NCBI GenBank assembly: GCA_002373505.1
Contig: DFKE01000017.1
Location: forward strand, 302,602-366,601
From: Bacteroidales bacterium UBA3653
Lineage (GTDB): Bacteria; Bacteroidota; Bacteroidia; Bacteroidales; Paludibacteraceae
Length of the DNA stretch: 64,000 bases
Direction: 5' to 3'
The position numbers were made by a program, and so were the translations under genes. The number at the start of each line of letters is the position of its first letter. Positions within the stretch are counted from its first letter, which is position 1. The notes beneath the pieces were generated by a model. The model saw nothing but the letters and a program-made list of their open reading frames with translations. It searched no databases and was not told the DNA's origin. Positions 1 to 9,282 of the stretch are shown piece by piece.

Positions 1-421
1 CCAATTCCTGACCCTTGTAATATTCCAGCATTTTCTTGCTGATGTTATTACGCGTCTTTTGGTCCACTACCTCGCGTCCTTTTTTGTCCAATGTAGGAAT
101 CATAGCCAACTCGTCTGCTTTGAGCCAGTATTTGTAACTCTCTTCTACAGCGGCGCCGGCTTTGGCCTGGTTAACACCTTTACCCATCATCTGGTTGTAG
201 TTCTCCTGAGTCAACTCTTGGTAACCGATCATACCTGCCCAGTAGTACGTCTCTGCGGTCGGAGCCTGCTCTATTGCATCAGCGATGTAAGTACGTGCCG
301 ACGGGAAATCGGGAGTCTCGGCCATCATGTAACTCTTGGCTTTTTTAACCAATGGATTTTTCTGTGCAAAGCAGCCTGCGCTTATCAGCACCAATGCTGC
401 TAAAAACAATGACTTTTTCAT
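1..421 (-). CDS. Secreted protein of unknown function, partial (C-terminus beyond window)
   Basis: The frame opens at an ATG at 421 and runs off the left edge, so only about 140 residues are visible. It begins with a signal peptide (MKKSLFLAALVLISAGCFAQ) and is therefore exported. The rest is helical, with segments such as ARTYIADAIEQAPTAETYYWAG that look like TPR-type helices. The gene starts 19 bp downstream of the gyrA stop codon on the same strand and is probably cotranscribed with gyrA. I do not recognise the family. The frame is clean and the start is supported by the signal peptide. Confidence 0.75.
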   Translation of the reverse strand, partial: MKKSLFLAALVLISAGCFAQKNPLVKKAKSYMMAETPDFPSARTYIADAIEQAPTAETYYWAGMIGYQELTQENYNQMMGKGVNQAKAGAAVEESYKYWLKADELAMIPTLDKKGREVVDQKTRNNISKKMLEYYKGQEL

Positions 422-440
422 AAATTAATCCAGTTATTTA

Positions 441-3017
441 CTATTCATTTGTTTCGTTGTTTTCTATATCCTCATTGGGCATTTCTGCTGCATCATTACT
501 CTCCTCTTCTTTCGGAACGATACAACCGCTTACGAGACTGTCATTGCGTTTCTGCAACTCAATCAGTTTGACACCTTGTGCAGCGCGTCCTGTCTGACGG
601 ATGGTAGAGATATCCATGCGGATTGCAGTGCCGGATTTGGTCATCAGCATCAGGTCGTCTTCGTCGGTTACAGCCTCGATACCTACCAGATGTCCGGTCT
701 TCTCGGTGATCTCGATGGTCTTGACACCCTTGCCGCCACGGTTGGTGACACGATAGATCGGATTGCCTTCTTCGTCGTCCACCGGCGTACGCTTGCCGAA
801 TCCGTTCTCCGAAATCACGAGAATGGTCTTCTCTGTACCCTTCTCTACACAAACCGTGCCAATTACGCGGTCTTGGCCGTCGTCCTCCAGCGTAATTGCT
901 TTCACGCCGGTAGCGCCACGACCCATCGGACGGACTCCGCCTTCGTTGAAACGGACTACTTTGCCGTTGTACGAAGCAACCAGCATCTCGCTCTGTCCGT
1001 CGGTCAGTGTTACGCCGATCAGTTCATCGCCGTCGCGCAGACCAAGCGCGATAATACCATTGGCACGCGGACGGGAATATGCCTCCAGCGTCGTCTTTTT
1101 CATCAGACCGTTCTTGGTAACAAAGATCAGATAGTGGTTCTCGATATACTCTTGATCATTCAGACCTTTGACGTTGATACAGGTGCGTACCTTGTCACCC
1201 TTCTGCAGGTTGATCATATTCTGGATAGCGCGGCCCTTGGATTGCTTGTTGCCCTCCGGCAGGTCATATACTTTCTGCCAGTACAGACGCCCCATTTCGG
1301 TGAAGAACATCATGGTGGAGTGCATCGATGCCTGATATACGCGCTCGATGAAGTCCTGGTCGCGGGCGCTGCCGGCTTTCGAACCGATACCTCCGCGGCT
1401 CTGCTGACGGAAGTCTGCAAGCGGTGTACGCTTGATATAACCCAGATGCGAGATAGTTATCACCATATCGTCGTCGGCATACATGTCTTCCGGGTTGAAC
1501 TCGGTAGCCATCTTCACGATCTGCGTGCGGCGCTCGTCGCCGTATTTCTCTTTGATCTCGATGAGCTCGGTGTTGATCACGTCATAACGCATCTCCTCGC
1601 TGGCAAGCAGTTCGTTCAAATGGGCAATCAGTTTCTCGATCTCTTCGTATTCGGCTTTCAACTCGTCGATACGCAGGCCGGTGAGAGCCGACAGACGCAT
1701 ATCTACGATTGCTTTTGACTGCAGGTTGTCCAGCTCGAACCGTTTCTCCAAATTGGTTTGTGCATCAGCCGGAGTGCGGCTTGCGCGGATGATACGGACT
1801 ACCTCGTCGATATTATCCACGGCGATGATCAAGCCCTCCAATATATGCGCTTTCTCCTCCGCCTTGCGCAACTCATAGCGCGTACGGCGGGTAACGACCT
1901 CCATTCGGTGCTCGATAAAGTTACCTATCAGCTGCTTGAGGTTCAGCAACATAGGACGGCCTTTCACCAGCGCAATGTTATTCACAGCGAAACTCGACTG
2001 CAACGCTGTGAATTTATATAGTTTATTGAGCACGACTTGCGCATTGGCGTCGCGTTTAACCTCTACTACGATACGGATATCGCGTTTCGAGTGGTCGTTG
2101 ATATCGGCTATACCTTCTATCTTCTTGTCGCTTACCAGTTCGGCGATATTCTTTACCAGATCACTCTTGACAACGCCGTACGGCAGTTCGGTGATGATAA
2201 TGCGTTCGCGTCCGTTGTCATCGGTCTCTATCTCTGCATGAGAGCGGATCACAATCCTTCCGCGGCCGGTCTCGAATGCGTCTTTTACGCCTTGGTATCC
2301 GTAGATAGTACCGCCGGTCGGGAAATCCGGAGCCTTGATATATTCCATCAGGTCCTCTACCGTGATCTCCGGCACAAACTCGTCGTGCATGCGGGCTTTG
2401 ATATTATTGATATATGCGCAGCATCCGTCGATCACTTCGCCCAGGTTATGGGTCGGCATATTGGTAGCCATACCTACGGCGATACCGCTTGCTCCGTTAA
2501 CCAGCAGGTTCGGGAAACGGCAAGGCAGCACTACCGGCTCTTTGAGAGAGTCATCGAAGTTATTCTGCATATCTACGGTGTCCTTGTCCAGATCGCGGAG
2601 CATTTCCTCTGCTAATTTGGACAGACGGGCCTCGGTATAACGCATAGCAGCGGCGCCGTCGCCATCCACCGAGCCGAAGTTACCTTGACCGTCAACCAGA
2701 CAATAACGCATTGCCCATGGCTGGGCCAGACGCACCAGCGTGCCATAGATAGAACTATCGCCGTGAGGGTGATACTTACCCATTACTTCACCTACGATAC
2801 GTGCACTTTTCTTGGTCGGCTTGTCGCTGGTGTTACCCAGCTCGTTCATTCCAAATAACACACGGCGGTGTACCGGTTTGAAACCATCGCGTACATCCGG
2901 CAATGCACGGCTTACGATCACACTCATCGAATAATCGATATACGAGGATTTCATTTCCTCATCAATCTTCACGGGAATAATGTGATCATTCTGAATTAAA
3001 TCGTTGTTTTCTTCCAT
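441..3017 (-). CDS. gyrA: DNA gyrase subunit A
   Basis: This is the cleaving and rejoining subunit of the type II topoisomerase that introduces negative supercoils, acting with GyrB. The protein has 858 residues, normal for the family. The winged-helix breakage domain carries the catalytic tyrosine at residue 127 (AAMRYTEARL), equivalent to E. coli Tyr122. The C-terminal beta-pinwheel has a GyrA-box-like motif near residue 540 (QSRGGIGSKAG), which favours gyrase over topoisomerase IV. The last 25 residues are acidic. In the quinolone-resistance region the sequence is HGDSSIYG: Ser88 matches E. coli Ser83, and Gly92 stands where E. coli has Asp87. A promoter lies immediately upstream, and a secreted protein gene follows 19 bp downstream. 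Confidence 0.97.
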   Translation of the reverse strand: MEENNDLIQNDHIIPVKIDEEMKSSYIDYSMSVIVSRALPDVRDGFKPVHRRVLFGMNELGNTSDKPTKKSARIVGEVMGKYHPHGDSSIYGTLVRLAQPWAMRYCLVDGQGNFGSVDGDGAAAMRYTEARLSKLAEEMLRDLDKDTVDMQNNFDDSLKEPVVLPCRFPNLLVNGASGIAVGMATNMPTHNLGEVIDGCCAYINNIKARMHDEFVPEITVEDLMEYIKAPDFPTGGTIYGYQGVKDAFETGRGRIVIRSHAEIETDDNGRERIIITELPYGVVKSDLVKNIAELVSDKKIEGIADINDHSKRDIRIVVEVKRDANAQVVLNKLYKFTALQSSFAVNNIALVKGRPMLLNLKQLIGNFIEHRMEVVTRRTRYELRKAEEKAHILEGLIIAVDNIDEVVRIIRASRTPADAQTNLEKRFELDNLQSKAIVDMRLSALTGLRIDELKAEYEEIEKLIAHLNELLASEEMRYDVINTELIEIKEKYGDERRTQIVKMATEFNPEDMYADDDMVITISHLGYIKRTPLADFRQQSRGGIGSKAGSARDQDFIERVYQASMHSTMMFFTEMGRLYWQKVYDLPEGNKQSKGRAIQNMINLQKGDKVRTCINVKGLNDQEYIENHYLIFVTKNGLMKKTTLEAYSRPRANGIIALGLRDGDELIGVTLTDGQSEMLVASYNGKVVRFNEGGVRPMGRGATGVKAITLEDDGQDRVIGTVCVEKGTEKTILVISENGFGKRTPVDDEEGNPIYRVTNRGGKGVKTIEITEKTGHLVGIEAVTDEDDLMLMTKSGTAIRMDISTIRQTGRAAQGVKLIELQKRNDSLVSGCIVPKEEESNDAAEMPNEDIENNETNE

Positions 3018-3057
3018 TGTTGTATAATTGTGATTAATATATTTTCAAAATTCCGCG

Positions 3058-3088
3058 CAAAGTTACTGCTTTTTTCTGATATATGCAA
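3058..3088 (-). promoter_or_regulatory. Promoter of gyrA
   Basis: On the minus strand TTG (3088-3086) is followed after 20 nt by the -7 box TAACTTTG (3065-3058). This matches the Bacteroidota primary sigma consensus TTTG/TAnnTTTG. The predicted start is around 3050, which gives gyrA a leader of about 35 nt. Confidence 0.8.
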
Positions 3089-3144
3089 ATTTTTTGCGAT
3101 ATTTTTGATTTTTAGTTTGTTTCCGAGGGGGTGTCGGTGGAGAA

Positions 3145-3185
3145 ACAAAAAGGGCTTAAAACGCAAATAAATGCCCTTTAAGCCC
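3145..3185 (-). terminator. Intrinsic terminator after the TonB receptor operon
   Basis: Read on the minus strand, GGGCTTAAA (3185-3177) pairs perfectly with TTTAAGCCC (3160-3152), and a T-run (TTTTTG) follows. It lies just past the stop codon at 3192 and upstream of the gyrA promoter, so it separates the receptor operon from gyrA. Confidence 0.8.
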
Positions 3186-3191
3186 ATTTCA

Positions 3192-5459
3192 CTATAATTT
3201 GAGTGCCAGTCCGGCGAAATATGTTCGTGGTGTGGTAGGACCGTAAATATAACTTGCATCCCGGAATTCGCCTTTGTCTATATCGCGCTGGAACTGGTCC
3301 AGGATATTCTTCACTCCGGCGCTGATTTCCAGGCAATAGTGTTTGTACAGATGTACGTCGTATGCCAGCCGGATACCGAGATCCCAGAAGGAAGGCGCAA
3401 GTGTCTCTTCGTCTTTCGGGATATATCCTGCCAGGTGCGGCACTATCATCGAGCCGGTGGCTTTGCCGTTAATCGAGATCGTGAAATCTTTGACCGGATA
3501 GATATCCAGGAGCATGTAGCCGTAGTTGTCCGGTGTATGCAGCATCCGCGTCTGCGGTGCTACGTCCGCGCTCCACTGTTGCGCTACGGTATAGCGGCTT
3601 TGCTGGTAGGTGTAGCCGAGTTGGAAGGTAAACCAGTGCGAGAACGACACTTTTCCTTCTATATTCAATCCGCCTACCCATGCGCCCGGGGCGTTCGTGC
3701 GGGTGAAGAGCACGTTGCCGGATGCGTCAAGTCCGTCTTCGCGGAGGAAGAACACATCCTGCAGATACGTGTAGAATCCTTCGGCGGTCAGGTTCACCTC
3801 CCATTTGCCGAACTGCTTGTACCAGTCCGCGCTCAGGGTGGCGCTGTGCGAGTATTCGGGATGCAGGTTAGGATCCAGGGAAATCAGCGAAACAGCTCCT
3901 CCTACTGCCGCTACATGCAGGTCCTCGTCGTATGCCTGCGGAGCACGGTAGCCGCTGCTGTAGCCGGCGCGGAAGACAAGTCCCTCTATCGGCGTATAGC
4001 GGAAGGTGGCGCGGGGATTGACCACGGGATTTTTAAGCAGGTTATGCTTCTCTACCCTTGCGCCGATCAGTACGCTCCATTGTTCGTTTTTCCATTCGTT
4101 CTGTACATACGCGCCGGCGATATGCACTTTCTGGTTCATCTCGCGGTTGTAGCCCAGCATCCGGTCATAAAGACCGTTATAGGTGTATTCGGCACCCACC
4201 GTCAAATCCCCTTTCATCAACCCGCATGGGTACGAGAAACGGTATTGCAAACCGGTATTGGAAGTCAGGTCGGACGAGCGGCCGTAGGCTGCCGTGTCTT
4301 GACCGGCTCCGAAATAGCTTTCACGGCCGATATGCTGTATAGCGGAATAAGCCGATATGAAATGCCTGTCGTCCGGCGAGAACCAGTCAAAAGCGACCGA
4401 CCCTGCGTCTATGTTATGCCGCAACTGCTCGGCGATATCCGCCTTATGCGGTTCCTCGTCGCGTTTGTTTCCTCCGCGGCGGTAATCCGTCGTGTGGTGG
4501 TACTCCATCGTGATCTTGCTATACGCACTGGTCTTGAAAAAGAGCCTTGTCCCTGCAGTCGTACTCCGCAACTGCGGCACTTCGCTGTATCCGTCATTGT
4601 CTCGGTCGTACGCGCTGCGGGTACGATGGGAAGCAAAGATATACGCACCAATTTTGCGGCTGTCGCTCATCACGGATCCGTTCAGATTTGTGTTGATGTC
4701 ATATCCGGCATGCTCGTTGATATTGCTTATGTTGGATATATTGACGAAATTGCGCACCGGCTCCTTGGTGATGATATTCACCACGCCGGCGATGGCGTTG
4801 GCTCCGTATACAGCCGATCCGCCGCCGCGCATCACTTCGATACGGTCGATCATGGCAGCTGGCACTTGTTCCAGTCCATAGACCGAAGCCATCGAAGAGA
4901 ACACCGGCCGGCTGTCCATTAGAATCTGGGTGTATTGCCCTTGCAGTCCGTTGATACGCAGGTCTGTTTTGCCGCAGTTGGAGCAAGTGTTCTCTACCCT
5001 CAGTCCGGGTTGGAAACAGAGTGCGTCGGCGACACAGGATACGGCTGTTGTCTCGAATAACTGTGGCGAAAGCACATTGACAATAGTAGCCGTTTCCTGC
5101 CTTTTGGTAGCGTACCTGTTTGCCGTCACAACAACGCTGTTGAGCTGCTGCGATACTTCGCGAAGAGCGGCTTTGAGCTCTACAGTTTTGTCTTCGACGA
5201 TATTTATTGGCAACTCCAGAGTCTCGTACCCTACATAACTGAAGACAATTATCTGGCGTCCGACAGGCAGGTCTTTCAGCAGATAGTGGCCTGTCTCGTC
5301 GGTCACGGTGCCGATATTGGTTCCTTTCAGTTGTACATTGACATACGGCAAGTGTTCGCCGGTGGTTTCATCCAGCACATGGCCCGTCAAGTGAGCGTCG
5401 TATTGCGCCATCAAAGGTAGCGTCAATACGGCTAATAAACAAACTAATATTTTTCTCAT
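3192..5459 (-). CDS. TonB-dependent outer membrane receptor (second gene of a receptor pair)
   Basis: This is an outer-membrane active transporter of 755 residues. A signal peptide (residues 1-18) is followed by a CarboxypepD_reg-like beta-sandwich (about 24-105), the plug domain (about 110-230, containing VVVTANR and RIEVMRGGGSAVYG), and a 22-strand barrel to the C-terminus. The plug carries an unusual CxxC (Cys159 and Cys162) just before LRINGLQGQYTQIL. This plug type is common in Bacteroidota receptors. Metal-chelate or cofactor uptake is only my inference from the cysteines and from the His-rich partner receptor upstream. The gene lies 50 bp after the partner, separated by a heptamer-repeat linker, and ends at a clear terminator, so the two form an operon. 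The substrate is unknown. Confidence 0.9.
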   Translation of the reverse strand: MRKILVCLLAVLTLPLMAQYDAHLTGHVLDETTGEHLPYVNVQLKGTNIGTVTDETGHYLLKDLPVGRQIIVFSYVGYETLELPINIVEDKTVELKAALREVSQQLNSVVVTANRYATKRQETATIVNVLSPQLFETTAVSCVADALCFQPGLRVENTCSNCGKTDLRINGLQGQYTQILMDSRPVFSSMASVYGLEQVPAAMIDRIEVMRGGGSAVYGANAIAGVVNIITKEPVRNFVNISNISNINEHAGYDINTNLNGSVMSDSRKIGAYIFASHRTRSAYDRDNDGYSEVPQLRSTTAGTRLFFKTSAYSKITMEYHHTTDYRRGGNKRDEEPHKADIAEQLRHNIDAGSVAFDWFSPDDRHFISAYSAIQHIGRESYFGAGQDTAAYGRSSDLTSNTGLQYRFSYPCGLMKGDLTVGAEYTYNGLYDRMLGYNREMNQKVHIAGAYVQNEWKNEQWSVLIGARVEKHNLLKNPVVNPRATFRYTPIEGLVFRAGYSSGYRAPQAYDEDLHVAAVGGAVSLISLDPNLHPEYSHSATLSADWYKQFGKWEVNLTAEGFYTYLQDVFFLREDGLDASGNVLFTRTNAPGAWVGGLNIEGKVSFSHWFTFQLGYTYQQSRYTVAQQWSADVAPQTRMLHTPDNYGYMLLDIYPVKDFTISINGKATGSMIVPHLAGYIPKDEETLAPSFWDLGIRLAYDVHLYKHYCLEISAGVKNILDQFQRDIDKGEFRDASYIYGPTTPRTYFAGLALKL

Positions 5460-5509
5460 TCCTTTTAATTTTCACCTTTCAATCTTCCCCTTTCAATTTT
5501 CACCTTTCA
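5460..5509 (-). repeat. Heptamer stop-word linker between the two TonB receptor genes
   Basis: On the mRNA strand the junction consists of seven 7-nt words that begin at the stop codon of the upstream gene: TGAAAGG, TGAAAAT, TGAAAGG, GGAAGAT, TGAAAGG, TGAAAAT, TAAAAGG. One A follows, then the ATG of the next gene. The words continue the last codons of the upstream gene (AAAGGTGAAAAA). Six of the seven start with TGA or TAA. Confidence 0.9.
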
Positions 5510-7825
5510 TTTTTCACCTTTCTCCAGATCATACCGGAAACCGAGATATATTTTCCATCCTGTCGTAGGTCCGCATACCATAGAGGCGTCGAAATCGGCT
5601 CCAAAGGGGTTGAAACTGTCAATGATCGGCATATGCTGCCGGAAATTGGTCATATTCTCTGCTCCCAGATAAATACTGCAGGTACGGAAGTATTTGGTTA
5701 TTTGCGCCATCAGTTGGGGATACCAGCTGATGGGTTTCGGTGTGCCGTAGCCGCCTAACATGTCGCCGTAGGCGGTGAATCCGTCCGGCATGCGGCTGAT
5801 TCCGTTGAACTGCGCGGTGACATCGAACTGCCATTTCTTGAGCGGCGTCTGGTAGGAGGTGGTAATGATTCCTTTGAATCGGTTGGTCAGCGCTTTGCTG
5901 CGCAACTCGTAACTGCCGGTAGCGGCGTTGAATGTCGTCTGCCGGATGTCCGTCCATCGGAAAGCAGCAGTCCATGTCCAGCCGCGCAACACCTCCATGC
6001 TGGCTTCTATCTGTGCGCAATGGGCAAAGGATTTTGCTCCGGCTATATCCGTCTGGTTGTATATATACACGGCGTGCGGGTCATGGTCCATATCCACGAT
6101 CAGCGAGTTCAGGAAATGCGTGTAGTAGTACTCCGCGGATAGTTGCAGCTGCCGTTTGCCCATCGGGATGTAGAATGTCGTACTGATACCGGTGTTGGCG
6201 GCGCGCTCCTGTTGGATATCCGGAGCCAGGTCCAGCGCTCTTGACGATGGCAGGATAAAGGCGTTGTCCGCGATGGCGTTCGGACTGCGGTAACCCATTC
6301 CGGCACTCGCGCGCAGCGTCCACCATTCGAACGGCGTATAACGGATGTTCATTCGCGGTGTGAAGAAGAAACCGTACCGGGTCGAATAGTCCGCACGCAC
6401 ACCGGCTACAAGCGAGAGCATCTCGGCGTACGTGTAGCTGTATTCCGCAAAGATACCCGGTGTCACTTCCCATCGGTCCAGCCTGAATTCTGACGGCTGA
6501 AGGCTGAGTGCCTCGCCGTATTTGTCAAAATTGACGCTTACTCCGGCGCTCAGCCGGTGGTCATTGTCGATCAGTCCGCCGCCTTCCCAGTTGCGTTGCC
6601 AGATACCGTTGAGATATGCGTTCAGCTGGTTGGCTTTCCAAGTACGCAGGCCGTATGAGTTATCGAGGTTATGGTAACTGACAGCCGTGATCAGAGCTAC
6701 CGAACTGCCGCTTTCTTCGTCATACACATAGCCGTTTTTCAGAAATCCTTCCACCCGCCATGTATTCAGATTGATCAAGTACGGTTCCTCCTTCGTCCTT
6801 TCATTTTCCTCCTTCATCCTTATCTGTCCGCCCCGTCTGCGGTCGTACAGGCCGCGCACAAAAGCCTGGAACGTATATTCGCCGTTCTTGTAGAACCAGC
6901 GGTTGGCGAGGTTGGCATTTTGTATCTTGGGCATATCCACGAACGAATCATGGTTGCCGTCCATTGCCATATAACTGCCGCCGTAGTGTGCCAGAATACC
7001 CGTATATAGCGACTCATGGTGGTGATGTCCGTTCTCATGCTCATGTTCATTCTTCAGCAACTGCCAGCCGCCCATGATATTGGCTTCCGCCATCACTTCG
7101 GAGTTCACCATCAGGTTGACGGACAGCGGGTTCTGGGTCTGCGGCTTGAGCAGCTCTACGTTGATCTGTCCGGAGGTGGCTTCATAGCCGTTGATGACCG
7201 ACGAAGTGCCTTTGCTGACCTGAATACTGCTCATCCACGGACCGGGGATATACTCCAGACCGAAGTTCTGCGCCAGTCCGCGTACTGCCGGCGTGTTCTC
7301 CTGGATCAGCTGCACGTATGTTCCGCTCAGTCCTAACAGGCGTATCTGTTTGGCTCCCGTAGCGGCGTCCGAATAGGCCACATCCACAGAGGCGTTGGTC
7401 TCAAACGCTTCGCTCAGGTTGCAGCATGCGGCGCGGCATAACTCCTCCGTGCCGATGGTCTCCGTGGCGAAAGCCGACGTGCGGCTCTTGATCACTCCCT
7501 GCTTGCGTTCGGTGATGGTCACCTCGTCCAGAACAGCCTCGTCCACCAACACGATTGTCAGCGGCTTGCGGTTCAGCACAATGATAGTGTCATTATGACA
7601 TCCGACGAAAGAGGCTACAAGCGTATTGTTGCCTTTCACCGGCATCAGTGTGAAATTGCCCTCAAAGTCGGTAGCCACTCCTGTTGCCGTGCCTGCCCAA
7701 TAGACATTGGCTCCTACCATAGGAGTTCCGCTGTCGTCCAGCACCACGCCGGTCACTTGTGCATGCACGCACGTGCATATTAGAATAAATATAAGGAGTA
7801 ATAGATTTTTTCCTTTCATTTTCAT
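5507..7825 (-). CDS. TonB-dependent outer membrane receptor with Cys and His clusters (first gene of pair)
   Basis: This is an outer-membrane transporter of 772 residues. The reading frame is open up to 7888, but the promoter -7 box lies at 7865-7858, inside that upstream extension. I therefore place the start at ATG 7825, just before the signal peptide (KGKNLLLLIFILICTCVHAQ). Next come a CarboxypepD_reg-like domain (about 24-95), a plug with Cys130, Cys134 and Cys135 (LCRAACCNLSEAFETN), and the barrel. A His-rich extracellular-type loop (NEHEHENGHHHHES) lies near residues 258-272. The plug motif IQVSKGTSSVINGYEATSGQ is typical of a Bacteroidota receptor family. The Cys and His clusters suggest a metal-related substrate, which is inference only. 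Confidence 0.9.
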   Translation of the reverse strand: MKMKGKNLLLLIFILICTCVHAQVTGVVLDDSGTPMVGANVYWAGTATGVATDFEGNFTLMPVKGNNTLVASFVGCHNDTIIVLNRKPLTIVLVDEAVLDEVTITERKQGVIKSRTSAFATETIGTEELCRAACCNLSEAFETNASVDVAYSDAATGAKQIRLLGLSGTYVQLIQENTPAVRGLAQNFGLEYIPGPWMSSIQVSKGTSSVINGYEATSGQINVELLKPQTQNPLSVNLMVNSEVMAEANIMGGWQLLKNEHEHENGHHHHESLYTGILAHYGGSYMAMDGNHDSFVDMPKIQNANLANRWFYKNGEYTFQAFVRGLYDRRRGGQIRMKEENERTKEEPYLINLNTWRVEGFLKNGYVYDEESGSSVALITAVSYHNLDNSYGLRTWKANQLNAYLNGIWQRNWEGGGLIDNDHRLSAGVSVNFDKYGEALSLQPSEFRLDRWEVTPGIFAEYSYTYAEMLSLVAGVRADYSTRYGFFFTPRMNIRYTPFEWWTLRASAGMGYRSPNAIADNAFILPSSRALDLAPDIQQERAANTGISTTFYIPMGKRQLQLSAEYYYTHFLNSLIVDMDHDPHAVYIYNQTDIAGAKSFAHCAQIEASMEVLRGWTWTAAFRWTDIRQTTFNAATGSYELRSKALTNRFKGIITTSYQTPLKKWQFDVTAQFNGISRMPDGFTAYGDMLGGYGTPKPISWYPQLMAQITKYFRTCSIYLGAENMTNFRQHMPIIDSFNPFGADFDASMVCGPTTGWKIYLGFRYDLEKGEK

Positions 7826-7857
7826 CCTTTCTACTTCTTCCTTCCCAAAATCGGCTG

Positions 7858-7888
7858 CAAAGGTACTGTTTTTTTTTGACATACACAA
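7858..7888 (-). promoter_or_regulatory. Promoter of the TonB receptor operon
   Basis: On the minus strand TTG (7888-7886), a 20-nt spacer and TACCTTTG (7865-7858) match the Bacteroidota consensus. The position rules out the longest reading frame for the receptor and places transcription start near 7850. Confidence 0.8.
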
Positions 7889-7928
7889 TACCTGAATATA
7901 ATGATTTTATGAAAATATGGCATAAATC

Positions 7929-7959
7929 TTGTGTATTTGAAATAATTGTTGTAATTTTG
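7929..7959 (+). promoter_or_regulatory. Promoter of the 7970 gene, giving a nearly leaderless mRNA
   Basis: TTG at 7929-7931, a 20-nt spacer and TAATTTTG at 7952-7959 match the consensus. The ATG is at 7970, only 10 nt past the -7 box, so the predicted leader is about 3-6 nt and leaves no room for a Shine-Dalgarno site. It is divergent from the TonB operon promoter. Confidence 0.75.
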
Positions 7960-7969
7960 CACCCGAATT

Positions 7970-9280
7970 ATGAAAAATTATAAATTCATATTAGCCTTTG
8001 TACTCTGCATAGGGTCTTTGGGTTCGTTAACGGCGGCTACTTTCTCCGGCCGCGTTGTGGATGAGAAAGGTGCTCCGATAGCCTATGCCACGGTCTATCC
8101 GGAGATAGCACCCGAATGGGGAACGGCAACTAATAATGACGGTTTCTTCTCGTTCGAAGCCAACCTCATGCCGGATATGAAAATCATCATTTCCTTTATA
8201 GGCTATGAGAAAACGACCATTCGTGCCAACGAATGTCAAGTTCTCTCCCCCTCCGACGATCCTTCCTCCTTTCAACTTTCACCTTTCACCTTCGTCCTCA
8301 AAGAGCAGCCCATCGCCTTACAGGAGACCGTTGTGGCAGCCAAACCTTCCAAACAGAAGAACAAACGCAAACAGATGGCAGCCCTGCTCCACGCGGTCTA
8401 TGTCAAGCTGGAGGAAGAGTTTCCGGACAATAACGCCCAATACCAAGTCGTCTCCGATGTGCGTATGAATGCGGAGAACAGCACATGGGGCATGGAGCAG
8501 ATGATAGCTAATATCGTTGTGCTGCCGGAGCAGGCGATGGAAGGACGCGACTCCGTTCAGTTCCAGGGGCGGTACTGCAAGCGGTTCTTCGATGCAGAGA
8601 AGCGCGCGCAGGCGGATTCAATCTTAGCCGGAGACGCTATCGAGCGCTTGGAGAAGAAACAGAAAGAGAAGTTCATGCGCAAGGCTGCCAATGCCGTGGA
8701 CAGCGGCGTTGTAGTCCACCGAGCGCTCTTCGCCATGGGCAATATGCGGTATGATTTTGAACAGACCATGACCGACACGCGCCATTGGACTGTCTCCAAC
8801 GAGTCGGAGGGAGAAACGGTTCTCACGCATACACAGAAAGTGTCCAAATACCTGGGGCTTTTCCAAATGACTTTCCAGAGACATTATATAGTGGATTCCG
8901 AGACTTTCGCCGTGCGCCGTTTCTCCGAGCATGCGGAAGTCAAAGTGACTATCCCGTTTGGTATCAAACTGAACGCTGAGCAGCTGCAGATGCTCAATCT
9001 CGTCAACATGAGTGAGCAGAACATAGAGAAATTCCGTCTCAAGAAACTGCGCGGGTCCGTTGATCTGAACACAATCTACCAGCGGCAGGACGGACATGTC
9101 TATCTGCTGGAGAAGAACATGGTCAGCAACATCCGTATCCTGGGCTCCAAGAAAGCGGAGATTCCTCTGGTCGTCAAAGCCACCCAGCGCGTCACCTCTC
9201 TCCAAACGCAAGGTGTCACCCCTCTCTCCCCCTCCCAAATCACCCGCCGCCTCAAACGTGAAATAGTTGAGATATACTGA
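7970..9280 (+). CDS. Secreted CarboxypepD_reg-like domain protein of unknown function
   Basis: The protein has 436 residues, with a signal peptide (about 1-22) followed by a carboxypeptidase-regulatory-like beta-sandwich (about 24-115: TFSGRVVDEKGAPIAYATVY). That domain is normally found at the N-terminus of TonB receptors, but no plug or barrel follows. The remaining 300 residues are mixed alpha/beta and contain a KKQKEKFMRKAANAVDSG helix, typical of Bacteroidales DUF-type envelope proteins that have such an N-terminal domain. Part of the linker region (genomic 8269-8289) is encoded by CTTTCAA/CTTTCAC heptamers related to the intergenic words. The next gene starts 2 bp after the stop, so the two are translationally coupled. 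The function is unknown. Confidence 0.8.
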   Translation: MKNYKFILAFVLCIGSLGSLTAATFSGRVVDEKGAPIAYATVYPEIAPEWGTATNNDGFFSFEANLMPDMKIIISFIGYEKTTIRANECQVLSPSDDPSSFQLSPFTFVLKEQPIALQETVVAAKPSKQKNKRKQMAALLHAVYVKLEEEFPDNNAQYQVVSDVRMNAENSTWGMEQMIANIVVLPEQAMEGRDSVQFQGRYCKRFFDAEKRAQADSILAGDAIERLEKKQKEKFMRKAANAVDSGVVVHRALFAMGNMRYDFEQTMTDTRHWTVSNESEGETVLTHTQKVSKYLGLFQMTFQRHYIVDSETFAVRRFSEHAEVKVTIPFGIKLNAEQLQMLNLVNMSEQNIEKFRLKKLRGSVDLNTIYQRQDGHVYLLEKNMVSNIRILGSKKAEIPLVVKATQRVTSLQTQGVTPLSPSQITRRLKREIVEIY

Positions 9281-9282
9281 TT

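Noticed and set aside
576..1718. Long plus-strand frame opposite gyrA
   Set aside because: It lies wholly within gyrA, which is intact and well conserved; the antisense frame is a by-product of codon bias.
3339..4922. 527-codon plus-strand frame opposite the TonB receptor
   Set aside because: The minus strand encodes a full receptor with signal peptide, plug and barrel. The plus frame has no recognisable domain or promoter.
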